In this document: positions 23,601 to 34,267 of the stretch, piece by piece
Position numbering within the stretch: the first letter of the stretch is position 1
How the letters are laid out: each line of letters opens with the position of its first letter
Source: Graphilbum fragrans
Taxonomy: Eukaryota; Ascomycota; Sordariomycetes; Ophiostomatales; Ophiostomataceae
Direction: 5' to 3'
DNA: 64,000 bases
NCBI GenBank assembly: GCA_001513895.1
Contig: LLKO01000007.1
Location: forward strand, 248,001 to 312,000
Made by a program: the position numbers and the translations under genes
Notes under the pieces: generated by a model
The model's input: the letters and a program-made list of their open reading frames with translations, nothing else
Told to the model about the DNA's origin: nothing
The model's database searches: none

Positions 23601-23971
23601 CTGCCGCCGCTGCCGCCGCCGCCGCCGCCGTGAATCTCGGCAGCGCTGGCCGGTCAGTGTCCATGTCGGGAAGCGGTGGCGGTGGCGGCCGGTCGGCCTC
23701 CATGTCCGGCACCAGTGCTGGCGGCCCCAAAGTCACCAATGCCGCCGGCCTCGTCTCTGGCACCATTGGCTTTGTCAACTTTACGCCCGAAGACCACAAC
23801 CTGCTCATGACCGGTGTGGCGCCCAGCGGCTCGTCCAAGACCAAGGCGAAGCGTGAACGCGAGATGGCCGAGCGCACCCGCAAGCTCAACGAGCGCGTCG
23901 TGCGCGCTGTGGCCGAAGCCGGCGGCGACGTCAGCAAGCTCGAGGTCGACGGGCTATTGTTAGAGCTATAG
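20447..23971 (+). CDS. wetA: WetA-like conidiation regulator, greatly expanded
   Basis: A single frame of 1174 residues from an ATG. The last 70 residues hold a block resembling the ESC1/WetA-related domain: GFVNFTPEDHNLLMTGVAPS, then GSSKTKAKREREMAERTRKL, then AGGDVSKLEVDGLL. WetA acts late in conidiation (spore wall maturation, trehalose, dormancy) downstream of BrlA and AbaA, and is thought to bind DNA in the nucleus. Other constrained parts are PLFQLFAPTAPYDVASLMPG near residue 25, RFESIYATIRKATNMRRAR near 482 and MDMDEDWWHESIVDAAVGP near 745. Between them lie long Gln/His, Ala, Ser and Met-rich tracts, including a Gln-His-Gln minisatellite at residues 219-245. Characterised WetA proteins are roughly half this length. 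The assignment rests on the C-terminal block, recalled from the family rather than searched. Confidence 0.75.
21101..21181 (+). repeat. 9-bp minisatellite coding Gln-His-Gln in wetA
   Basis: Six exact copies of CAACACCAG (21101-21154) are followed by two CAGCACCAG copies and one partial copy. The array is in frame and encodes repeated Gln-His-Gln at about residues 219-245. Such an array is prone to length change without loss of frame. Confidence 0.9.
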
Positions 23972-25328
23972 TTTCTTCCCTCCTCCTTTCTTCTTTCATT
24001 CCTTCACTCTGTTTTTCCTTTGTCCATTATTCTTTGTTCTCGTTTCTTTTTTGGGGCTGGGTGTCTGTTGGTGTCCTGCGTTGGCCTGTACGATTAGCTT
24101 GCTTGCTTCTATTCTCATCGGTGTTTTTACTTTCCCGTTTTCGTCACCTCCTTTCGTTACCCCATCCCGGGACTCTTTAATTTCTGGTGTTCTCTGTGAA
24201 CCGGTGCGTCGCTGGTGTTGGCTGTCTTTGTTTTGATTGTTTAATATCCAGGGGGGCCTATATCTGGACGGCCGGCTGTTGTGGAAATATCCAAAAGCGT
24301 GGGTGAACCAACCCAACCGCCCGCTTAAGCGAAAAACCTAACCAGGTTGCCTGCCTGGCTATCTATGCAGATATGTAAATTGCGTAATATACTCGCCATA
24401 TTCAAAATGTACATAAGGCCAATAAGGCTCACAGGTGATCTGATTTCAAATAACTAGCACCAACTTGCAAGCTTCAATGGCAAACGTTCCAGATTAAAAA
24501 GTGTCATTGCGAATATACGCGTACACAGCTATGCTGAACCTGTTCTTTTTCCGGCAGTCCCATCCGCCAGACGGTGTTACCGTTGCCCTAAACAAAAGAA
24601 ATGAAAACCCCAGACGAGTAGGAAAATGGATACACAAAAAAAAAGGAAATGATGGATGACAAGAAAACAAAAAGTATTCCCCAATGGAACAAAACGGAGG
24701 TCAATAAAACAAGACACCAAAAAAAACCACACATACACATGCACACCAACACCCACACACACCCTCTCTATAGGAATACAATAGCAAAGATGAGGCAGAA
24801 GGGGCAGTCCGCTTACGCGGCTCGCGTCCCTTTGTCTCTCTCGCTTATGCCCACCCCGTTCATTGGCATCGCAAAGAGCCGTGGTGCCAAGTGGATGATA
24901 TATACATGCACCCTTTCCCCCCAGTCCAGCTGTTGAGCTTGGCTCGAATCGCTCGAGGCCATTGGACAAAGTTGCCCCGCGGCCTCGTAATAAACCAAGT
25001 GAAACGAAAGAGTGCGGACGTCCCGCTCTGTACATATACACAAAAGAAGAAAAACAAAAAAAAAGAAACAACTTTGCGAATGCAATGTGACAATGATACT
25101 TCATGGTGTGTTGGTGTGATTGTGTTGGTTCTGTGATTCTGTGCACATAAAATGTCCGGAGGCGGGTCGGCCTCTTTTATCCCTGGACGCCATTGGTCAT
25201 GCTGTATATCCGGAGAAAATCAAAAATAGGAAAGAAGACAACATCAGCTGTCTAGCTAAATCGCCTCAGGGCAGGAGCTGTCATGGTCCTCGCCTCGACC
25301 CCAGCCGGCGCGTATCAACCGGCAGCAT
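23972..25328. other. Convergent intergenic stretch between wetA and the FLC gene
   Basis: It holds the 3' ends of two converging genes. T-rich and A-rich tracts (23980-24060 and 24630-24730) suit untranslated and termination regions. No further gene is supported. Confidence 0.5.
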
Positions 25329-27814
25329 CTAGTGGTCGTATCCAGCACCGCGTTGCCATGGGCTGATTTGTTAGCATTTTTTCTTTCATCCCGCTTTTTT
25401 TTTGGTTTTAGGTATGGTGCCTACCTGGCATTGTTTTGTGATCTGAATCCAGCTGGGCTGGCGTTGTTTTGTGACCGGAACCCGGCCGGACTGGCGTTGT
25501 GCTGCGAGCGGAAGCCGCTCGACAGGTTTGATGCCGAGTTGCTGTACGGGCTCGGCGACCGCGCCATCGGACCACCCGTGTTGCGGCCGTAGATGCCGTT
25601 GCCGTAGCTCGAGTCGTAGTTGTGCGACGGCGGCGCGTGGCGGTTGTTATTGTTGTTGTTGTCGGCCGGGAATAGCGGCATTGACGGGTCGACCGGCGAC
25701 CGCGGGGCGTCGCGGTACATGTTGTTGACGGCCGGGTTCGAGACAGTGGGCGGCACCATGGAGCCAGCAGTGCGGCGGCGCATCGAGTCGGACGAGATAG
25801 ACTCGTTGTCGTCGTCTAGGTCCAAGCCCGGCTTGTAGCCCGCCTTGTCGCCGCGGGCTGTGGCTGCCAGGGCGTCTAGCTCCGTCGTCGTGGTCAGCTG
25901 GGTCTGCGACTTCATAAAAGATGCGCGGTCGTCGGCCATGAACTGGTAGCGGTTGTCTGGGTTCTTGCGGATAAAGACCAGGGTGGTCGTCACGATCAGC
26001 ATGATCAGCAGGACCAGCGCAAAGACAGCGTTGGCAATCCAGAGCACGACACCGACAATACCAGTCACCAGGGCGGGCTGGTTGAAGACGTCGCTGAAGA
26101 TCAGCAGGAAGATGGCGTTGAGGAAGTTGATGACGCAGATGGCAATGTTGAACGAGTTGGTGCTCTTGTCCATCCACGGCCGCAGGACGCTGGCGGCAAT
26201 CAGGGCGGCGGCTTCGATGAGCAAGAAGGCAATCGCCTGCACGGTGCCGCTCTTCTGGGAGAAGGCCACAAACATGCCCTTGAGCAGCGTGTAGCCCAGC
26301 ATCGGCACAATGAAGTAGTAAGCCGAGGCGCGGAACTGCACGTACAAGAAACCCCACTTGTTGAGGGCCTGGGGGTCCGAGAACAGAATGTACGCCGGGT
26401 TGCGGTGCATGGCCACGGAGCGACGCGCAATGCGAATGACCTTGGACGCCGCCCAGCCGAGCGTGATTACCATGCCGAAGAAGAAGAAGACGGCCAGCAC
26501 CACCTCGGCGGCCGAGTCGACCTGCGTGAACTCCCACAGGCATAGAACGGTGATCTGGGGGAAGCCGATGAGCGTGATGCGGAAGAGAATGCCCTTGAGC
26601 ACGGTGAGCCAGCCGTTGCGGAACTCGAGGAAGGTGTCGTTCTTGATCCAGCGCTGCTTAGCGGCCAGCTCGCAGAAGCCCTTGAAAGCGGCGACACCGA
26701 GCACGACAAACATGACAAAGACGCAGAAAAAGGTCAGGCCGGTCATGACAATGTTCGTCGACTCGATGCCGGCCCGGAAACCCACACGCTGGATGCCGCG
26801 CACCACGAAGCTGCCAGAGCCGTTGGTCTCAATCGTGCCACGCTTGGCAATGCTGCTCACAGCAGCCGCCGCAGCACGCGGAGCCACAGCCATCGCACGC
26901 GTCATATGCCCGAGCGAGCGGGACACCATGGCGACAGCGGGACCGGCGGCGCCCTCGTCGAGCGAACGCTTGCGCTTGGTCACCTCGACGGATACCGTCG
27001 TCAGCGAGTCAAACAGAGTCGACGGAGTGCCTCCAGTGGCGCGCTGGTACCAGGTGAAAATGGTCTGCATGAAGCCGACACGGATAATGCCCATGCTCCA
27101 CTGGAAATCCTGGGTCCAAGCCTGGGCAGCAGGAGGCAGCGACACCGCGCACATGCCGACCATGGCCTGGGACTGGAAGTAGCCGAAGAGCGATAGAGCA
27201 TTGGCGGCGACGTGCGAGGCTGCGTTGGAGTGGCCGAGGCCGGAGACGACAGCCGACGAGGCGAGCGCCAGACCGGCGACGATCGCAGTGGCCCATTTGA
27301 CGCCGACAAGGTTGACCGTCTTTCCGTTGGAAATCTCGGCCTCGACGCAGGCCACGCTGGTGTTGGCGCTAGAGCCCGAGGTCATGTTGATGAAGACGCG
27401 GACCTTAGCATCGAGATCGGGGAAGCTGAAGGCGATGCCGGGGATCTGGCTGGCAGCGTCGTCGCTGACGGGCAAGTTGAAGGTCAAGGGAATCTTTCCA
27501 GCGGTCATAGGGCACAGACCGGCGAGACCGGAGTCGCAGGGGTTGACGGTTTTGCGGATGATATTGTAGCCATAAGCCGAGATCTGGACATCGAAGATGA
27601 CGTTGCCTTGGATAGAGGAGACCGCGACGATGTCGACGTTGGCCGAGCCGTTGTTGGGAGTATAGACGACGTTGAAGAGACTGGCAGTGAAGCCCGAGTT
27701 GGACTGGCAGGTGTTGAGTGAGTTGGACACCAGCATCGGCTCGGCGGCGGCCGTCGAGCAGAACAGCGCGCCGACGGCGGCGAGGAGGCCCAACGGCTTT
27801 GCGGAGGGCCACAT
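25329..27814 (-). CDS. FLC/TRP-like membrane protein (flavin carrier family)
   Basis: Two exons: 27814-25425 and 25362-25329, 807 residues. The N-terminus is a signal peptide (about residues 1-24), followed by an ML-like lumenal domain with paired cysteines (to about 165) and then the polytopic TRP-like region (about 175-640, eight or nine membrane segments). Yeast Flc1-3 members are ER membrane proteins tied to FAD transport, cell-wall integrity and calcium. The cytosolic tail ends in an 11-residue repeat (NASPAGFRSQN). The uninterrupted frame stops at 25421, but that TAG lies inside a GTAGGC donor; a 62-nt intron with branch TGCTAAC and acceptor TCAG leads in phase to SPWQRGAGYDH and a stop. 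This last exon continues the repeat register (NNASP) and looks like the usual C-terminus. Which FLC paralogue it is cannot be told here. Confidence 0.85.
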
Positions 27815-30800
27815 GTTGACGAAGAAGTTTAAAAAAAAAGACGGTGATGCGTCAATGCAAAAATTCGGGAGCGGCTTCGTTCACGGACTCGAGGACATGT
27901 GTGTTTGCAGGGAGGACCGGCCGATCCGGATCGAGACAAAGGACGGAGTGAGCGACGAGAAAACCGGAAGAAAAACACAAAAACCGCGGAGATGTGAAAG
28001 GGCGGCGCTCAACAAAGGAACGGTTGTCGGCAAAGCGGTGGTGGACAATCGAGCGATCCAGGACAAAAAAGGGATCCAAAACGAGCGTCTGCTTGAATCA
28101 AAAAGGAAACGAAGAAAAAGGGTAAAGACGAGGCAGAGGGAGAAAATGAATGAACAGAGAGCGAAAGCGACCCTCTTCGTTGTTGGGTGGAATGGGATGG
28201 ATGGCTCGAACGGGGGAAGAGTGAGAGAGAGGAGAGAGGAGAAAGTGAGAAAGAGGCTTGGAGGCTTGGACTCTTCAGGAGGCGCGACACAGGGGGAGTT
28301 CGGCGGGCTTGGGGAGGGATAGCGGGCAGTGGTAGGGGGCGGGAGGGGGTGTGGAGGGCAGGAAATGAGTTAAAAGTAGCGAGAGGACCGCCCGTGCCTG
28401 GGGGTGGGTGCCAGGCGAGGATCTTGTTGATGGGCTGCAGCAAGGAATGCGACGTCGCCAACGATGGCCAGAAAACGAGGGTCAAACGGCAGCAAAAATC
28501 GTGGGAGGAAGGAAGACTAGAAGCCAGATGAAAAAAAGGCGAAAAGACAAAAAGGCGATGACGGCGAAGGCGGCCAGTGGAAGATAAAGAAACGAGAAAG
28601 AGCGACGCAAATCTTCGTAAGCTCTTTCCTGGCATACCCCGTACGGAGGGCTGGGCAAGCCAACACAGTATGGTCGTACGCCGCGACTACGAGACTACGA
28701 GTACCCCATTACACAGCCAAATGCGCCGCCGGGCTTGGGAATGGCAAAAACCCATCAGAAAAAGGGGAGACAGCCAATGGCTGCGGGCGTACGACACCTG
28801 GACACCTCTTTTTGCAGCCCAGGCAAGTAGCGTTCGTACTTGCGACTTACGATCAATGCTCGTAGAAGGGAGGCGTGCATGCGTAAAAACAATGGGTCAT
28901 CTGCCCGCTACAGCCAATAGCAGGCCGCAAATGACGACCTGGAAGGTGTGGGTTTAGCGGATAGCACGGCTCTGAAGGGGCTAAGCTGGTAGCGCTGAAA
29001 GGGGGGTGCCCTCTTCCCTTATGGGCAGTGCTACGTAAGATACATACATATTGTACGAGCCAGTCGTACTGTACGGAGTAGCGCTCGTATACGCAAGTCC
29101 TCATTCCACAATGGGCTGGAGCGAGTCCGAATAGCGCTGAAGCAGGGCAGTAGTGGACCCTACATACTAGCAAACCCGTATTGTACAGTGCATAGCTGAC
29201 GGAATCGGCGCCAAAAGACCGCCCCGGGCACAGTGAATACGACTTCTCACACACCGTCAGTGTATATTACTCCCTAATACAGCGCCGAACAGCCGTCGGC
29301 GTCGTGCGTGGCCGTTCTTTTTGTTCGTATACGATGTGTGCTCGCCCGACCCAACCCCGTATTCAAGCCATGCTGACGTCGCTGAGGCCGATGGCGGTGG
29401 CGGTACACAGAGGGTACATTGAGGGCGCACTGAGGCGTTCCTCGAGTGCATGTACGAAGTTTGTGGTCGTCTGCACGGAGCGTCTTCCTCCTCTCATCGT
29501 CTCGTCTGAACACCGGCTGCGCATATCCAATGGCACCGTCATCCGGAGCACTCGTACTAGTACAGTACGGGATACAGTAATACGAGTATTCGTCCTCGTC
29601 CTCTGTAATACTGGCGGCACCCCTGAACGGGGACCACAAAACGAGAGAGGAACCGCCCAGCGAAATTTCGACGCGTCATGCCAAAAATGCAACCGTGCGC
29701 CGCGCTGTGGCAGCACTGTGTCGTGCCTAGTCGCCCACACTGACCCAGACCGTGTCAAGACGAAACAAGCGGCCAGGGACCTTCCAAGGCCCAGCACTGC
29801 ACAGCCACCGCCCTTGTGTTTGGCTTTTGTTTGGGATGGCTGCCGGCCTTGAAACGGCCAGCATGCACGAGTCATGTGCCTTTGTACCGTAGCAGCTCGG
29901 AGGTCTGGACGGAGTGCTCATTACCGAGCACACCGAGTCGACAAGTCGACTCTGGACAGCCAAGCCTGGGCTCGTAGATATATGGAGGACGCACGACGTA
30001 CATATGCCGACCGGACGACTCGTACGCTGTTACAGAGTGCACACCACACACTTGGCTGCTTGGCTGCTTGGCTGCCGCGGCCGCGGTGGCAGCACGGCGA
30101 GACATTGGCAGGACGCCCACAAATGCCTGTTCGTGGAGACTACGTGTATGGCCTTGCCCCGAGTGCTATTTACGGACGCCCCTTCACAGGGATCGCCTGC
30201 GGACCGAGCACGCAAGTACGGGTAGCAGTACTTGGGCAGGAGATCAACGCAGTCGGCACGGAGTCGCTGCGATCGAGAGCCGTATCTTACAGTGTACGGG
30301 CACATACACACACCTCCCATTAGCGAGCCGGCTAGCTTAAACGAACATCAAACACTTGCTGTGTCTCCTGGGGAGGCGAGGCGGGGCGGCTAGTGGTGGG
30401 TGTGGCGGTGGATCGTTTGCGTCTGTGGTGATGCTGCCGGTCATCCAGACGAGCAGGCGAGAGCTGAAGACGCCCTTTCGCTGGCAGCCGCCGCAGCACT
30501 CGCTGCAAGGATCGACGGACGCCGCTCATGTTTTCGTTTTTTTGTTTTTGTCACTGGGTTTAAGGTTTAAGCATCAGTCCCTGAGTCTTGGCAGCATATG
30601 CGGAAGCCTCGCAGTCGTTTCGAGAGCCTTGGGCTCCCAGGCCTCAATACAGCCCCAACTGTGGCAAGTAGTAGAGCTCCGATCACGATATTATCCCACA
30701 AAATAAAGACTACCGTGGCCATGATCGTAGCACGAAAGTCACGTAACTCGCCATAAACAAATGCTATACAATCTCCTACTGTGGCTTCATGTCCTATCCG

Positions 30801-30991
30801 TACATTGCTCGTTGTCATTATTGATCGTAGACCTGCCATATAACGCCGGCTCCATGCTGTCATATCCAATAACAAGCTGCGGACTGTCCCGTCCTGGTCT
30901 GTCCTGGTCTGTCCTGGTCTGTCTCCGTTCGATTTCGTCCCTACCTCCGGCCCCGGCTCCGGCTCCAGCCCGACACCGCCGGCCACTCCGA
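27815..30991. other. Intergenic stretch upstream of FLC, motif-bearing
   Basis: The first kilobase is the promoter and leader of the FLC gene (A/G-rich on the plus strand). From 28.7 to 30.3 kb short TACG-type motifs occur, including TACGGAGTA at 29072-29080 and TACGAGTA variants near 28700 and 29580. An 8-bp unit TTGGCTGC is repeated three times near 30053-30076. No gene is supported on either strand. Confidence 0.45.
30891..30920 (+). repeat. 10-bp tandem repeat, three copies
   Basis: GTCCTGGTCT is repeated exactly three times, just beyond the stop codon of the DUF3433 gene at 30992, so it probably lies in its 3' untranslated or terminator region. Confidence 0.9.
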
Positions 30992-33900
30992 CTAGTCCAT
31001 CCACGGATTGTTGCTCCGCGTGTAGTCGTCCTTCGGCTTGTAGCCTTTTATCAGCTCTTCCTGGTCCACGCCGCAGTGCCTCTGCCCGTCACGGCCATGG
31101 AACCAGCCCAGGCCGTACGTCGTGTCCAGGCTCTCCAGCTTTCGCAGCATCTCTGCATTGTTCATCTTGCTCGTGCCCACAAAGCTCCACAGCATCTTGC
31201 TCTGGTGGATGTACGCCAGCACCGACGCGATCGTGTTGGGCTGCCGCGGCAGAAACGGCCGGTGCCGCCGCCAAAACACCACCGTCGCCACCACGCTCAT
31301 GTACAGCAGGATGAACATGGCCAGCCCCAGCGACAGCCAAAACGACAGCGCCGTCTCCTCGCCGCTGTCCGCGGCGCCGGCGGGTCCGGCGGGTCCGTCG
31401 CCGCTTCCATCGCCGCCGACCGGCTTCCCGTCCACCACAAACGCGTGCCCCTCGACCGTGGCCAGCGACGTCACCAGCACCGTCAGCAGCTCCGTCATCA
31501 GCGTGCCGAAGCCCACGGCAAACACCAGCAGGTGGCGGTTGCGCAGGGCCTGCAGCGCCACCCATAGAAACGGCATGGCCGTGTAGTCGAGCGTGAGCGT
31601 CTTGGCCGGGGCGTGCCGCTTCGACAGCAGATAGTACGGCTCCATCATGCGCACCGACGTCTCGAGGCCGCCCCAGCCTAGCTTGATGCACACGGCACTC
31701 GCGGTCAGCAGCCACGGCGCCTTGTCGGCGATGACGTTGGCGCCCGTGAAGAGCACCGTCGGGATCAGCCCGGCAAAGGCCACGATGCCCACGACAAACG
31801 GCAGACAGCCGACGGCCCGCAGCATCAGCGGGTGCGGGTTGTCCTCGGTCAGGCTGTACGCCGTGTTGCGGTAGCGCTCGCGCTCACGCGGAGAGGCCGG
31901 GTTGTCGTCGTCGGGCGCCAGCGACGAGTTGCGCAGCACGTAGCGGTGGTGCTTGAGCTTGTGGTGGATGTCCTGGTGCGAGGCCCTGTCCATGTCCTTG
32001 AAGTCTGTCATGATGTGGCTGACCACGGCCATCGACGCCAGCCCGGCAATGCCCTTGACGTCCGACAACAGGCCGGATCGCCGGCTCTGCAGCAGCCAGA
32101 ACAGCACGCAGCCCAGCGCGGCTATCACGAAAAACGCCGCCGTCAGGACCCGCGACCACACCGCGCTGATGGCTACGTATTTGACCACGTTGGGGTCTTG
32201 CGCGCGCTCTTCGCGGCCCGGCAGCAGCACAATCGACGCCGCTCCGAGCGTCGGCACCAGCGAGACCGCCAGCAGCGACGCCACCGCGGACACCGCCACG
32301 GCGTAGTGCCGGCAGTAGAGCGCGCGGAACGGCCGGAAAAAGGTAAAGTAGGTCACGTAGTCCACGTTGATCGACTCGTCGGCCACCGCGCCGTTCTCCT
32401 TGCTCATCTGATAAAAGGCCTCGAGCCGCTTCACCTCAAAGTCGGTGATCTGCCACAGCACGCCGTACGTCACCGTGATGATGGTCGGCAGGAACTTGAC
32501 CGAAAAGTACACAATGCCCTCGATCTGGTTGGGCGACCGGAACTCCACCAAGTGCCGGTGCTGCGATGCCCGGTAGATGAGCTCCTGGGCCACGCCGAGC
32601 GCCAAAGACAGCAGAATCAGCATCAGCAGGTACGGCCACCGCATGGAAAACGGCCGCCAGTTTGGCTGCGGGTAGAACACCTGCGTCTTGGGCTCCATCG
32701 TCGTCCTCCGCCGCGCCGCTGCCTCCATGTGGTCCGGCCCCGACGGGCCGGACATGACGCTGAGGTCCACGTCCGACGTCAGACTGCGGTCGGGACCACT
32801 GCTGCCGTGCTCAGCGCCGAATCCTGCATCCTCGTCCTCCGCCTCCATAATCACCTCGACGATCTCGCCGCGCCGGTTGGCCTCGCTCTGTGCCAGAGCC
32901 TTGATTGTGCCTCTGCGCGTGACCGCGGACGACGAGGATGCCGAAAAGGGCGAAGAGAAGGAAAACGGCGGCAGAGCCGCGGCCGTGGCCGATCGAGGCT
33001 GGATCGGGGACACTGGGTCGGCAGGAATGTGGCTGGCCGAAAGCGCCGCCATGGACGGTGACGGCGAGGATATCGCAGACCACCGCCTCGTGAAAGTGCG
33101 GCGGAGCGTGTTGGTGTGGCTGGGCAGGCCCGATCCGGCTCCAGATGCACCCTCAGCGCCCACTCTGGCCCCCAGCAGCTCCGACTCGCTGATGGTCGCC
33201 GTGGGCTTGAAGCCGACGCCGAGGCCGCCGCTCAGCTGGCCAGACGCCTCGGTGTCCTGCAGCTTCTTCAAAAAGTCGGCATCCTGGCTGGTGCTTGGTC
33301 CCGTGAAGGCCGAGAGGTCCACGGACATGCTAGGGCCGTCATTGTCGAAGTCGTGCTTCGCGAGCCGTGCGTAGGGCTTCGAGGAAAAGGAAGAGGAAGG
33401 CCGGCTTCGCGAAGACGGCGGCGACGCATCAATAGCACCGCCACTGCCACTAATCGGCGCGGCATTCTGCACCAGGCTGGCCATGGGAATGTCGCCATGG
33501 GCGCCACTGCCAGACATGCCGTCGCCGTCCTCCTCAAGAATCGTGTGCTGGGACGACCGGAGCGGCCGCGCGCTGCTTGTTCGCCGTGAAAACATGCGGC
33601 CGATGGAGCGATAGGCCGAGGTCGGCGTTGTGGCCGTTGGGCTGGCGACAATGGTGGCTGCATTGGACAGCGACGAGGAGGACGACGAGGTAGAGAGCGA
33701 GTGGAGGTGGCGCGCAGAGGCCGGGACGGCGGTGGAAACGGTGTCATTGCTGTTGTTCCGGCTGTTGACGTAGCCGGAGTAGCGGACAGACCAGTCGAGA
33801 GACGTGCTGCTGGGGGACGGCGAGGCTGCGGAGGTTGTGGTAGAGGGGGCGACAGCGGCCGCTGTGGCTGGCGGGAGAGCGTAGGAGGCGCCAAAGGGTT

Positions 33901-34267
33901 GGATCAGGGTGTTTGCGCGACTGTTGGGAGCGCTAGCCGAGGGGGTCGAATGGGCGACCGATTCGTGGTCTTCGCTGCTGGTCTCGTGGATCGACTCCAG
34001 AGACACGAGCGACTCGCGGCCGCGCAGAGACTGGCGCAATGATGGCTCACGCTGGTGCTCGTGCCCAGGCTCTGGTTGGGCGTCGCGGTAGCTGTCAGCA
34101 TGCTGCAAAGCCACGGCTGATTGGTAGGGGTCGAGAGCATCGAAGTCGCTGAGATCGGAAAACGAAGACATGCGGTGGCTGAGGCTGTGGTGGTCGGGTG
34201 CGGACGGCGGCGGCTGGTTCGACTGGCCCGACTGGCCCGCCGAGTACTGGGAGCCATAGGGAGCCAT
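30992..34267 (-). CDS. DUF3433 multi-pass membrane protein
   Basis: A single frame of 1091 residues from an ATG. Residues 1 to about 530 are Ser/Pro-rich and probably cytosolic and disordered. From about 540 the chain is a polytopic membrane protein. The first half reads QPNWRPFSMRWPYLLMLILL, then EGIVYFSVKFLPTIITVTYG and ITDFEVKRLEAFYQMS. A second similar half follows, with LETSVRMMEPYYLLSKRHAP, TLTLDYTAMPFL and more hydrophobic segments. The paired unit (membrane segments, then a short motif about position and filling of the membrane, then FFRPFRALYCRHYAVAVSAV) matches fungal DUF3433 proteins, whose biochemical role is not established. The last 150 residues are hydrophilic and end NNPWMD. 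Assignment is by recollection of the family pattern. Confidence 0.8.
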   Translation of the reverse strand: MAPYGSQYSAGQSGQSNQPPPSAPDHHSLSHRMSSFSDLSDFDALDPYQSAVALQHADSYRDAQPEPGHEHQREPSLRQSLRGRESLVSLESIHETSSEDHESVAHSTPSASAPNSRANTLIQPFGASYALPPATAAAVAPSTTTSAASPSPSSTSLDWSVRYSGYVNSRNNSNDTVSTAVPASARHLHSLSTSSSSSSLSNAATIVASPTATTPTSAYRSIGRMFSRRTSSARPLRSSQHTILEEDGDGMSGSGAHGDIPMASLVQNAAPISGSGGAIDASPPSSRSRPSSSFSSKPYARLAKHDFDNDGPSMSVDLSAFTGPSTSQDADFLKKLQDTEASGQLSGGLGVGFKPTATISESELLGARVGAEGASGAGSGLPSHTNTLRRTFTRRWSAISSPSPSMAALSASHIPADPVSPIQPRSATAAALPPFSFSSPFSASSSSAVTRRGTIKALAQSEANRRGEIVEVIMEAEDEDAGFGAEHGSSGPDRSLTSDVDLSVMSGPSGPDHMEAAARRRTTMEPKTQVFYPQPNWRPFSMRWPYLLMLILLSLALGVAQELIYRASQHRHLVEFRSPNQIEGIVYFSVKFLPTIITVTYGVLWQITDFEVKRLEAFYQMSKENGAVADESINVDYVTYFTFFRPFRALYCRHYAVAVSAVASLLAVSLVPTLGAASIVLLPGREERAQDPNVVKYVAISAVWSRVLTAAFFVIAALGCVLFWLLQSRRSGLLSDVKGIAGLASMAVVSHIMTDFKDMDRASHQDIHHKLKHHRYVLRNSSLAPDDDNPASPRERERYRNTAYSLTEDNPHPLMLRAVGCLPFVVGIVAFAGLIPTVLFTGANVIADKAPWLLTASAVCIKLGWGGLETSVRMMEPYYLLSKRHAPAKTLTLDYTAMPFLWVALQALRNRHLLVFAVGFGTLMTELLTVLVTSLATVEGHAFVVDGKPVGGDGSGDGPAGPAGAADSGEETALSFWLSLGLAMFILLYMSVVATVVFWRRHRPFLPRQPNTIASVLAYIHQSKMLWSFVGTSKMNNAEMLRKLESLDTTYGLGWFHGRDGQRHCGVDQEELIKGYKPKDDYTRSNNPWMD

